From contig JAUXBW010000173.1 in the NCBI GenBank assembly GCA_030619185.1, positions 1 to 5,119 on the forward strand: a DNA stretch of 5,119 nt, in the 5' to 3' direction. The notes under the pieces were generated by a model. The model made no database searches. It worked only from the letters and a program-made list of their open reading frames with translations, and was not told the DNA's origin. Position numbers and translations under genes: made by a program. Below are positions 1-5,119 of this stretch, piece after piece. The number at the start of each line of letters is the position of its first letter. Position 1 is the first letter of the stretch. This DNA comes from Methyloprofundus sp. Lineage in GTDB: Bacteria; Pseudomonadota; Gammaproteobacteria; Methylococcales; Methylomonadaceae.

Positions 1-20
1 AAAAACAATGAGGATAAAAC

Positions 21-143
21 ATGGCTAAATTAACATTTAAACCCGGTAATGACGAAATTATCATTAACACCAGCGGTGAATTACCCGAAGTCGGTGCTAT
101 AACTTTGATAAAGACCGTATCATGCGAGTTAATCGGGTTTTAG
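21..143 (+). CDS. Short hypothetical protein, possibly a truncated gene start
   Basis: A 40-codon frame begins with ATG at 21 and ends with TAG at 141-143. A Shine-Dalgarno-like TGAGGA at 9-14 lies 6 bases before the ATG, which is good initiation context and the main reason to list it. The protein starts MAKLTFKPGNDEIIINTSGE, hydrophilic and acidic in its first 25 residues, then becomes hydrophobic and ends in CELIGF. I do not recognise the family. No signal peptide, membrane segment or catalytic motif is visible. The change of character after about residue 25, followed by hairpin-rich DNA with no gene, suggests that only the N-terminus of a longer protein survives here. It could also be a genuine small protein or chance. 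The function is unknown. Confidence 0.3.
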   Translation: MAKLTFKPGNDEIIINTSGELPEVGAITLIKTVSCELIGF

Positions 144-373
144 ATTGCACGGCTAATGTGTCGCGACACCGTTCTCACACAACCGTCACCTGTTTACGCG
201 GTTGGACAAGTGGATTCGGGTTCGACTAAGTGCATGAAATATAATCGGAAGTGGATAACCGATAACAGGCATTTTCGCCTGAAGCACTTTAGGAATAGAG
301 GATTGTTAAGCCTTAAAGATTTCTATGCAATACCTGTGTAGCGTATATATTAACTCCTCTTCGGGGGCAATCT

Positions 374-390
374 AGGCGGAGCCGCCTTTT
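374..390 (+). terminator. Short GC-rich hairpin followed by TTTT, terminator-like
   Basis: AGGCG (374-378) pairs with CGCCT (383-387) around the loop GAGC, and the T run 387-390 follows at once. The form is that of a rho-independent terminator, but the stem is only 5 bp and the T run is short. A second hairpin, TGTCTG/CAGACA with an AAA loop at 390-404, abuts it, so both may instead be parts of one folded RNA. No clear gene ends just upstream, which weakens the terminator reading. Confidence 0.25.
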
Positions 391-416
391 GTCTGAAACA
401 GACATGTTGGAAAATA

Positions 417-470
417 GGAGGAATTGATCTCCTTGCGGCAACAGGGGGCTGGTGGGTAATTCCTCCAGCC
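417..470. repeat. Two competing inverted repeats
   Basis: GGAGGAATT at 417-425 is the exact reverse complement of AATTCCTCC at 458-466. GGCTGG at 447-452 is the exact reverse complement of CCAGCC at 465-470. The two pairings share bases 465-466, and the second stem lies largely inside the loop of the first. They therefore cannot fully form together in one transcript. The first stem also covers a GGAGG that resembles a Shine-Dalgarno sequence, but no start codon with a sensible frame follows it. Confidence 0.5.
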
Positions 471-599
471 TACCTACTACTGAGGATTACAATCGCTTTA
501 GCTATTGCTGTTTCTGACGTAGCAATACTATTTTACTCCTTTTCGGTTACTTGCGTCATCACTAAGAATTATTAATACTTTATACGCTTTGAAAATAAT

Positions 600-637
600 C
601 GTTCAGTCCTCCTCCTTAGCAGGAGGGGAACTGAACG
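600..637. repeat. Long near-perfect hairpin with tetraloop
   Basis: Bases 600-616 pair with 621-637. CGTTCAGT pairs exactly with ACTGAACG, then comes one C-A mismatch (608/629) and eight further pairs including one T-G wobble, closed by the loop TAGC at 617-620. No T run follows on the plus strand, so it is not a normal rho-independent terminator in that direction. On the minus strand it is followed by a weak ATTATTTT. Such hairpins are typical of REP-like elements and of the subterminal ends of IS200/IS605-type elements; the sequence alone does not decide. Confidence 0.6.
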
Positions 638-762
638 GTTACATGCTCCCTGTTCAAAACACTCTTTCAGCCGTACCATTATGCATATATCAGACTTTAC
701 TAATCCGTTTTTTTTTACAACCGCGTAAATTAAAAACTTCCATAACAAGTTAAACTAAAGGT

Positions 763-768
763 TATAAT
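763..768 (+). promoter_or_regulatory. Candidate -10 box for the YcxB-like gene
   Basis: A perfect TATAAT lies about 60 bases before the ATG at 829. The -35 region is poor: TTCCAT at 738-743 gives a 19-bp spacer, and no TTGACA-like hexamer stands at 16-18 bp. Transcription would begin near 775 and leave an untranslated leader of about 54 bases. The position is right for the next gene, but the missing -35 box makes this a moderate call. Confidence 0.45.
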
Positions 769-828
769 GCTGCTTCCAAAATAATAATAAACTGCAAGAT
801 TTGCACATAAGACATAAAGGGCCAGGAA

Positions 829-1350
829 ATGCTTGAAATTGAATACGAATTCCGCGAACGAGATTTAGTTCATTACAATGAATTACAAATTGACCAGTCA
901 GAAGATTTACAAAAGAAACTAAAAAGAAACCGCTTATTTTTCCCTGGAATGTTAGCTATATTTGGCTTGTTCCTTTGGTCATATTACAGTGATTACCGTA
1001 CTGCCCTTTATATCGTTACAATTTCTATTTGCTGGGCCATCGTTATCCCTCAAGTAATTATTTTGAGCTTTCGCAGACAAATTTTAAAAAGCTACACCGA
1101 AAAAGAAAAGCTGGCCATGTTTGGTCAATATACACTGAGGATCGATCCTAAAGCTTTAGCCGAAAAGTCACCTAGCGGTAAAAATAAAATGCCCTGGAAG
1201 TCTATCTTGCGCATTGAACATATTCGCGATTATATCCATATCATCCTGGAAAATGGTGCTGCTCTGGTCATTCCTATCGAAACGGTTTCATCTGGAGATA
1301 TACAGGAATTCTCTAAGCAAATAAAAAAAATGATCGATTTATACGGATAA
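829..1350 (+). CDS. YcxB-like membrane protein
   Basis: This encodes 173 residues. It has an acidic and basic N-terminal cytoplasmic part (1-36) and a first membrane segment at about 37-53 (FFPGMLAIFGLFLWSYY). A short hydrophilic turn (SDYRT) and a second membrane segment at about 58-80 follow, then a C-terminal globular domain of about 90 residues. That domain has the pattern of the YcxB-like family: a conserved W (residue 123, MPWKSI), then a strand-rich stretch YIHIILENGAALVIPIETV, then a helix with F161. Both termini are predicted on the cytoplasmic side. The family has no established biochemical function that I know of. The chosen ATG has AAAGGG at 816-821, 7 bases upstream; the nearer AGGA at 824-827 is too close to serve. 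The stop codon lies inside a 17-base palindrome. The gene appears monocistronic, with over 190 bases of non-coding DNA on each side. Family assignment rests on layout and pattern, not on catalytic residues. Confidence 0.75.
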   Translation: MLEIEYEFRERDLVHYNELQIDQSEDLQKKLKRNRLFFPGMLAIFGLFLWSYYSDYRTALYIVTISICWAIVIPQVIILSFRRQILKSYTEKEKLAMFGQYTLRIDPKALAEKSPSGKNKMPWKSILRIEHIRDYIHIILENGAALVIPIETVSSGDIQEFSKQIKKMIDLYG

Positions 1351-1362
1351 ACACTGTTTATC
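1346..1362. repeat. 17-base palindrome over the stop codon of the YcxB-like gene
   Basis: GATAAACA (1346-1353) and TGTTTATC (1355-1362) are exact reverse complements around a single C at 1354. The TAA stop at 1348-1350 is inside the left arm. It may help end the transcript or act as a protein binding site, but no T run follows (ACACAAC), so a classical terminator is not supported. Confidence 0.5.
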
Positions 1363-1364
1363 AC

Positions 1365-1530
1365 ACAACTCACAACGACAGGAGCCCTCGCTTAGGCGAG
1401 GCAAACTATATTTGCACGACTTCCGTTACAGTTTTCTAGCGGCTGTTTCCCGCCGACGTTGCATGACTGAAATAGATACGTGCCTGCTATGCGCCTATTT
1501 CAGTGGCTTGGTCTCGACAATACAACTCAC
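1365..1530. repeat. 9-bp direct repeat bracketing a hairpin cluster
   Basis: ACAACTCAC is at 1365-1373 and at 1522-1530, with 148 bases between the copies. The enclosed DNA holds four hairpins. The arrangement resembles a target-site duplication around a small non-autonomous element, but I see no matching terminal inverted repeats just inside the copies. A chance repeat of this length within 170 bases is possible. Confidence 0.3.
1466..1504. repeat. 10-bp perfect stem-loop between convergent genes
   Basis: ACTGAAATAG (1466-1475) pairs exactly with CTATTTCAGT (1495-1504). In the 19-base loop, GTGC (1480-1483) can pair with GCGC (1491-1494, one T-G wobble), leaving the loop CTGCTAT and a four-base bulge. 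Placed between two converging genes it could serve as a bidirectional transcript end. Neither strand has a U run after it, so that role is an inference from position only. Confidence 0.5.
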
Positions 1531-1668
1531 TATAACAGCGCATAATGGCCTTGCGAAGTATGGCAATATTTAAGTTTGCTGCTTACTACTCACTCTGGGA
1601 CTCCTTATATAGCTTCACCCTCACCTGCGACTATCAAGACATTCCTGATAGCAACGCCATCGAGCCTT

Positions 1669-1845
1669 TCACAAAACTCCCTCACGTTTTTGAATATAAT
1701 ACCTGCAGGCATCGACACAGTCTGGTTTGCTACTAAAGGGACCGCTAATCATCTCGATGGTAAAAAACCACCACCCTTGTTCATTAATATAATAACGATC
1801 TTGTGGCTTAAACACAGGATTATGTTGCTTTTTTGTTTGTACCAT
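1669..1845 (-). CDS. DUF6316-like small protein
   Basis: This encodes 58 residues, read from the ATG at 1845 down to a TGA at 1669-1671. The core is DRYYINEQGWWFF, then SGPFSSK, then an Ala/Cys helix ending RYYI. It matches the pattern I know from DUF6316 proteins of gammaproteobacteria: R-Y/F-Y, a tryptophan-aromatic strand, G-P-F-x-S-K/R-x-x-A, and a final Y/F-I helix. The usual T-R-E-G before GPF is changed here to T-I-E-M-I-S. The function of the family is unknown to me. The protein is soluble, without signal peptide or membrane segment. The open frame continues upstream into yheS to 2031, but that part is antisense to the Walker A region and is a shadow, so the internal ATG is preferred. 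No Shine-Dalgarno precedes it. The gene is divergent from yheS with 7 bases between the start codons. The family assignment is from memory of the pattern. Confidence 0.6.
   Translation of the reverse strand: MVQTKKQHNPVFKPQDRYYINEQGWWFFTIEMISGPFSSKPDCVDACRYYIQKREGVL
1788..1793 (+). promoter_or_regulatory. Candidate -10 box for yheS inside the divergent gene
   Basis: A perfect TATAAT lies 59 bases before the yheS ATG, within the coding region of the minus-strand gene. The expected -35 position (about 1765-1770) holds AAACCA, which does not fit the consensus. The region is AT-rich, so a chance match is likely. If used, it would give a leader of about 53 bases. Confidence 0.25.
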
Positions 1846-1852
1846 ACTGTTT

Positions 1853-3745
1853 ATGCTGAATTTTAAAAATATTTCCTTACGTCGGGGCACTCGTGTCTTA
1901 TTCGCCAATACTACCTTTACATTACATAAGGGGCAGAAAGTAGGCATTACCGGTGCGAATGGTGTCGGAAAATCCAGTTTATTTTCCTTAATACGTAACG
2001 AACTACATCCTGATACAGGTGATTTTACCATGCCTCCTCAGTTAGAGGTCGCTCATGTTGCTCAGGAAACGCCGGCAGTGGAGCAGGCCGCCATCGAATA
2101 TATTATTGATGGCGATCATGAATTGCGCCTGGTACAACAGGCTATTATTGAAGCAGAACAAAATGGCGACGGCATCCGACAAGCAGAATTATTTGCTAAA
2201 ATGGATGTTATCGGTGGCTATACAGCTACTGCAAGGGCTGCGAGACTGATGAGTGGCTTGGGGTTTAAACAAGCTCAGGAGCAACTTAGCGTCACTTCTT
2301 TTTCAGGTGGCTGGCGCATGCGCTTAAATCTTGCCCAGGCTCTGATGTGTCGTTCAGATGTACTATTACTTGATGAACCCACTAACCATTTAGATCTGGA
2401 TGCTGTTATCTGGTTACAAGACTGGCTATGCCGATATCCGGGTACTTTATTACTTATTTCTCATGATCGTGAATTTCTGGACAGTATTGCCGATCATATT
2501 ATGCATATAGAAAACCAACTGGGCACCCTCTACACAGGTAACTTTTCAGATTTTGAAAAAATACGTGCAGAAAAATTAGCATTGCAACAATCTTCATACG
2601 CGAAACAACAACGTGAAATTGCGCATATCCAGAGCTTTATCACACGTTTTCGTGCCCAGGCCACCAAAGCAAAACAGGCACAAAGCCGGATAAAATCGTT
2701 ACAACGTATGGAGCTAATTGCTCAGGCACACGTAGACTCACCCTTTCATTTCAGCTTTCCAGTGCCTGAAAAACTCCCTAATCCAATGATTAAGCTGGAG
2801 AACGTTAACATAGGCTACGGCGATACCTGCATTTTGAATGCTGTCGATTTATTTATTTCCCCCGGTGACCGGATTGGTTTATTAGGTCCCAATGGCGCAG
2901 GTAAATCGACTTTAATCAAAGTACTCGCCAATGAACTCGGCATCAACTCAGGAGAAATACAATTTGCTGATAGTTTGCAATTAGGTTATTTCGCCCAGCA
3001 CCAATTAGAACAACTTAACCTGGAGGAAAGCCCACTGTGGCATTTACAAAAAATTAACCCCAAGGCAACAGAAAAAGAATTAAGGAATTTTCTTGGTGGG
3101 TTTAATTTTAAAGATGATAAAACCTTTGATCCTATCGCTCCCTTTTCTGGTGGTGAAAAGGCGCGTTTGGTACTTGCCATATTAGTCTACCAGAACCCTA
3201 ATTTATTATTACTGGATGAGCCAACTAATCATCTTGATCTGGAAATGCGCCACGCGCTAAGTATTGCCTTACAAGATTATCAAGGCGCGATTATTATCGT
3301 TTCACATGATAGACATATGCTACGCTCAGTTACCGACCAGCTATACCTGGTTGCCAATGGCACAGTCTCAGATTTTGAGGGTGATCTGGACGATTACCGC
3401 CTGTGGCTAAATGAACAAAAACAACTGAGCCATGATAGCCCTGACGGTGTCTCTACCCCATCTGGTATAAATAAAAAACAACAGCGTAAACTAGATGCCG
3501 AACGACGCAAAAAATTAAAGCCTTTATACGATGCCCTGAAAAAAGCTGATAAGGCACTGGAAAAATACCATCAACAACAAAAAGATCTGGAAAACCAGTT
3601 AGCCGACAGCCAGCTGTACGATGATGCTAATAAAGCACGCTTAAAACTGGTTCTGCAAGATAAAGCTTTAGTAGACATTGCACTGGAAGAAACCGAAATA
3701 GAATGGATGGAAATCAGTGAGCAACTTGAAGCGAGTGAGGGTTAG
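1853..3745 (+). CDS. yheS: ABC-F family ATPase YheS
   Basis: This encodes 630 residues, against about 637 in E. coli YheS, which it follows from end to end. Two ATPase domains lie in one chain with no membrane segment. Domain 1 has Walker A GANGVGKS (34-41), signature SFSGGW (149-154), Walker B LLLDEP with catalytic E175, and switch H204. The ABC-F linker (about 230-300) contains TKAKQAQSRIK. Domain 2 has Walker A GPNGAGKS (345-352), signature FSGGEK (431-436), Walker B LLLLDEP with E456, and switch H485. The C-terminal part (about 540-625) is highly charged and probably a coiled coil. ABC-F proteins bind the ribosomal E site and modulate translation; they are not transporters. YheS is thought to help ribosomes stalled during elongation, though its exact role is less settled than that of EttA. 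All catalytic residues are present, so it should be active. The start aligns with E. coli MIVFSSLQIRRG, but there is no Shine-Dalgarno before it. It is followed by a 211-base gap and tolC. Confidence 0.95.
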   Translation: MLNFKNISLRRGTRVLFANTTFTLHKGQKVGITGANGVGKSSLFSLIRNELHPDTGDFTMPPQLEVAHVAQETPAVEQAAIEYIIDGDHELRLVQQAIIEAEQNGDGIRQAELFAKMDVIGGYTATARAARLMSGLGFKQAQEQLSVTSFSGGWRMRLNLAQALMCRSDVLLLDEPTNHLDLDAVIWLQDWLCRYPGTLLLISHDREFLDSIADHIMHIENQLGTLYTGNFSDFEKIRAEKLALQQSSYAKQQREIAHIQSFITRFRAQATKAKQAQSRIKSLQRMELIAQAHVDSPFHFSFPVPEKLPNPMIKLENVNIGYGDTCILNAVDLFISPGDRIGLLGPNGAGKSTLIKVLANELGINSGEIQFADSLQLGYFAQHQLEQLNLEESPLWHLQKINPKATEKELRNFLGGFNFKDDKTFDPIAPFSGGEKARLVLAILVYQNPNLLLLDEPTNHLDLEMRHALSIALQDYQGAIIIVSHDRHMLRSVTDQLYLVANGTVSDFEGDLDDYRLWLNEQKQLSHDSPDGVSTPSGINKKQQRKLDAERRKKLKPLYDALKKADKALEKYHQQQKDLENQLADSQLYDDANKARLKLVLQDKALVDIALEETEIEWMEISEQLEASEG

Positions 3746-3746
3746 G

Positions 3747-3799
3747 TTATTTCGTGTTACTTTGTTACTTATCAGAGATAAGGAATGGGAACGAAATAA
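3747..3799. repeat. Nested inverted repeats after yheS
   Basis: TTATTTCGT (3747-3755) and ACGAAATAA (3791-3799) are exact reverse complements 35 bases apart. Inside the loop, CTTATC (3768-3773) and GATAAG (3777-3782) form a second perfect stem around AGA. The structure starts one base after the yheS stop codon, so it may protect or end the yheS message. No T run follows (GTTGAAATATG), so a standard rho-independent terminator is not supported. Confidence 0.5.
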
Positions 3800-3892
3800 G
3801 TTGAAATATGTTCCGCAGGAGTACAATAGAATTCTCGTTCAAAAAATGACATACAATACTTTCATTTCTGTCCCATGTATCAAAAAGATAAA

Positions 3893-3920
3893 TTACTTTA
3901 GCTCCTATTACTTATATAAT
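3893..3920 (+). promoter_or_regulatory. Candidate tolC promoter
   Basis: A perfect TATAAT is at 3915-3920, 36 bases before the tolC ATG. A weak -35 candidate, TTACTT at 3893-3898, gives a 16-bp spacer. The start of transcription would be near 3927, leaving a leader of about 30 bases that contains the GGAAAG ribosome binding site. This supports tolC being expressed separately from yheS. I see no MarA/SoxS-type box that I could defend. Confidence 0.5.
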
Positions 3921-3956
3921 ATGAGTAATTATTGTATTGAGCTTCGGAAAGCATTT

Positions 3957-5119
3957 ATGAAAAAAACCAGCATTGCAGTTTTACTTTTATTTTCCAGTGC
4001 ATTGTCTGCCCAGGATTTATTAGAAACCTATGAACTTGCACGACAAAATGACCCTATCTTACGCAGTTCCTTAGCCAATAAAATGGCCGTAGGCGAAAGC
4101 AAAGATCAGAGCATTGCCCGGCTTTTACCTACAGTAAGCGCGGGTGCATCCACAGGCTATAATTGGTCATATCAGGATTCTCTTTTTAATGAAGCATTCC
4201 CCGGCCAAACAAAAAGAAATGATTTTTGGGATAGTCAGTTTGGTATTAATTTAGTACAACCTGTTTTTCATTATGATATGTGGGTGCAATTGTCCCAGTC
4301 AGAAAAGCAGATTGCGCTTGCTGATGCTAGCTATCTTGCTGAACAGCAGAATTTAATGCTGAAAACAACGAATGCTTATTTCTCCGTATTGGCCGCTCAG
4401 GATGACCTTACCTTTGCTCTTGCCGAGCAAAAAACCATTGCCAGACAACTAGAACAAGCGCAACAAAGATTTGAAGTCGGATTGATTGCCATTACCGATG
4501 TGTATGAAGCACAGGCAGGTTATGATCAAAGTCGATCTGATGTGATTGCAGCAGAGAATGATGTGGAAAGTGCCAAAGAAGCACTAAAGGAAATCATTGG
4601 CCCCTATTCCTCTGAGCTTGATATATTAGGCGTGGCCTTACCTCTGCCGAAGCCTGAGCCTAATAATATTGATGAGTGGAATCAGCAGGCGCTAAATCAA
4701 AACTTACAAATTTTGGTTGCCCGCAGTGAATCTGAGATTATTCAGGATAATATTGACCTGCAACGCAGTGGTCATTATCCAACTCTGGATATTGTCGGTG
4801 GATTTGGCTTTAATAATACTACGGGAAACCTTCATGCGACGGGTAATACTGAAAACATTGGATTACAATTAAATATTCCACTTTTTGAAGGGGGCGCTGT
4901 CAACTCCAGAACACGCGAAGCTGCATACCAGTTTGCCGAAGCACAAGAAAATCTAATTGCCACCCAGAGAGCCGTCACCAGAGAAGTAAAAGACTCTTAC
5001 CGAGGAGTTATTTCTGCGATTAGCCAGGTTGGAGCCTTAAAATCAGCGGTTAAATCAGGAAAAAGTTCACTGGAAGCCACTGAAGCGGGCTTTGACGTTG
5101 GTACACGAACCATGGTTGA
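3957..5119 (+). CDS. tolC: Outer-membrane channel TolC, C-terminus beyond the window
   Basis: This encodes 387 codons plus two bases; the frame is open to the window end. The signal peptide is MKKTSIAVLLLFSSALSA, with cleavage after residue 18 (A-x-A-like, S-A before Q19). The mature part follows E. coli TolC closely: LLETYELARQNDPILR at the start of the first helix, LLPTVSAGASTGYNWS leading into the first beta strands, TNAYFSVLAAQDDL, RFEVGLIAITDVYEAQAGYD at the helix-turn region, GHYPTLDIVGGFG and NIPLFEGGAVNSRTREA in the second repeat, and GFDVGTRTMV just before the cut. TolC forms a trimeric outer-membrane barrel and periplasmic tunnel. It serves RND and MFS efflux pumps and type I secretion, docking with membrane fusion proteins. 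About 80 to 110 residues should be missing downstream. The start is supported by GGAAAG at 3946-3951, 5 bases before the ATG. No partner pump genes lie in the window, as is usual for tolC in enterobacteria. Confidence 0.95.
   Translation, partial: MKKTSIAVLLLFSSALSAQDLLETYELARQNDPILRSSLANKMAVGESKDQSIARLLPTVSAGASTGYNWSYQDSLFNEAFPGQTKRNDFWDSQFGINLVQPVFHYDMWVQLSQSEKQIALADASYLAEQQNLMLKTTNAYFSVLAAQDDLTFALAEQKTIARQLEQAQQRFEVGLIAITDVYEAQAGYDQSRSDVIAAENDVESAKEALKEIIGPYSSELDILGVALPLPKPEPNNIDEWNQQALNQNLQILVARSESEIIQDNIDLQRSGHYPTLDIVGGFGFNNTTGNLHATGNTENIGLQLNIPLFEGGAVNSRTREAAYQFAEAQENLIATQRAVTREVKDSYRGVISAISQVGALKSAVKSGKSSLEATEAGFDVGTRTMV

Larger units (their letters stand above)
144..828. other. Hairpin-rich intergenic region without a convincing gene
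   Basis: No frame here has both a credible start and a recognisable protein. The frame at 156-341 (61 codons) has no ribosome binding site. It passes through inverted repeats and is rich in Arg, Lys and Asn without motifs. Structure seen directly: a 12-bp palindrome at 158-169; CAACCG/CGGTTG at 180-185 and 199-204; CAGGC/GCCTG at 266-270 and 277-281; AGGCG/CGCCT at 374-378 and 383-387; TGTCTG/CAGACA at 390-395 and 399-404; GGAGGAATT/AATTCCTCC at 417-425 and 458-466; TATTGCT/AGCAATA at 503-509 and 521-527; and a long hairpin at 600-637. A run of nine T at 708-716 has no stem before it. The segment could be a structured RNA or the relic of a transposon 3' end. I can support the structure but not the identity. 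Confidence 0.5.
1351..1668. other. Intergenic region between convergent genes, several hairpins
   Basis: This stretch lies between the 3' ends of the YcxB-like gene (plus) and the DUF6316-like gene (minus). I find no credible gene in it. The frame starting at 1545 lacks a ribosome binding site and runs antisense into the minus-strand gene. Visible structure: CCTCGC/GCGAGG with loop TTAG at 1386-1401; GCAAA/TTTGC at 1401-1405 and 1411-1415; GCGG/CCGC at 1439-1442 and 1450-1453; a 10-bp stem at 1466-1504; and CTATCA/TGATAG at 1631-1636 and 1646-1651. The 9-mer ACAACTCAC occurs at 1365-1373 and again at 1522-1530. Bases 1531-1630 hold nothing I can name. Confidence 0.45.

Noticed and set aside
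205..240. tmRNA- or tRNA-like strings (GGATTCG, GGTTCGACT, GTGCATG)
   Set aside because: No acceptor stem, no CCA end and no tag sequence like ANDNYALAA are present nearby, so the resemblance is local chance.
708..716. Run of nine T as a rho-independent terminator
   Set aside because: No GC-rich stem lies in the 40 bases before it.
1374..1521. Integron attC site
   Set aside because: The GTTRRRY and RYYYAAC core sites are absent on both strands of this block.
1545..1866. Two plus-strand frames (1545-1736 and 1576-1866)
   Set aside because: They lack ribosome binding sites and run antisense to the DUF6316-like gene; their translations show no motif.
1846..2031. N-terminal extension of the minus-strand frame up to an ATG at 2031
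   Set aside because: It is antisense to the conserved first Walker A region of yheS and has no family resemblance; only the part from 1845 downward shows a protein pattern.
2055..2249. Plus-strand frame inside yheS
   Set aside because: It is an out-of-frame shadow of a clearly conserved coding region.
2986..3180. Minus-strand frame inside yheS
   Set aside because: It is an antisense shadow of the second ATPase domain.
1..5119. CRISPR array or a defence, toxin-antitoxin or RiPP system
   Set aside because: There are no regularly spaced repeats, and the recognisable genes are housekeeping types; the short glycine-rich peptide frames near 424-459 lack a proper start or spacing.

Overview
The window looks like a chromosomal segment of an AT-rich gammaproteobacterium. 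The basis is close colinearity of two long proteins with Escherichia coli YheS (an ABC-F ATPase) and TolC (the outer-membrane efflux and secretion channel), plus a small protein of a type I associate with gammaproteobacteria (DUF6316-like). I cannot name a genus.

Layout. (1) 1-143: a 40-codon reading frame with a good ribosome binding site that stops early, perhaps a truncated gene start. (2) 144-828: no convincing gene. This stretch is unusually dense in inverted repeats, including an almost perfect 34-base stem hairpin at 600-637 and two mutually exclusive pairings at 417-470. It may be the decayed 3' end of a mobile element (IS200/IS605-type) or another structured RNA, but no protein motif proves this. 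(3) 829-1350: a YcxB-like membrane protein with its own TATAAT box. (4) 1351-1668: a second non-coding stretch with a 17-base palindrome over the ycxB-like stop, several hairpins and a 9-bp direct repeat 157 bp apart. (5) 1669-1845, minus strand: a 58-residue DUF6316-like protein. (6) 1853-3745: yheS, complete. (7) 3746-3956: a gap with a nested hairpin and a TATAAT box. (8) 3957-5119: tolC, cut by the window end at residue 387.

The genes do not form one operon. YcxB-like, yheS and tolC all read rightward, but gaps of about 200 to 500 bases separate them. The small minus-strand gene is divergent from yheS, with only 7 bases between the two start codons. YheS would act on ribosomes in the cytoplasm and TolC in the outer membrane; nothing in the sequence links their functions. 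I see no CRISPR array, tRNA, rRNA, integrase, or toxin-antitoxin or defence module. The most unusual points are the 7-base divergent start arrangement without Shine-Dalgarno sequences and the two hairpin-rich intergenic stretches.
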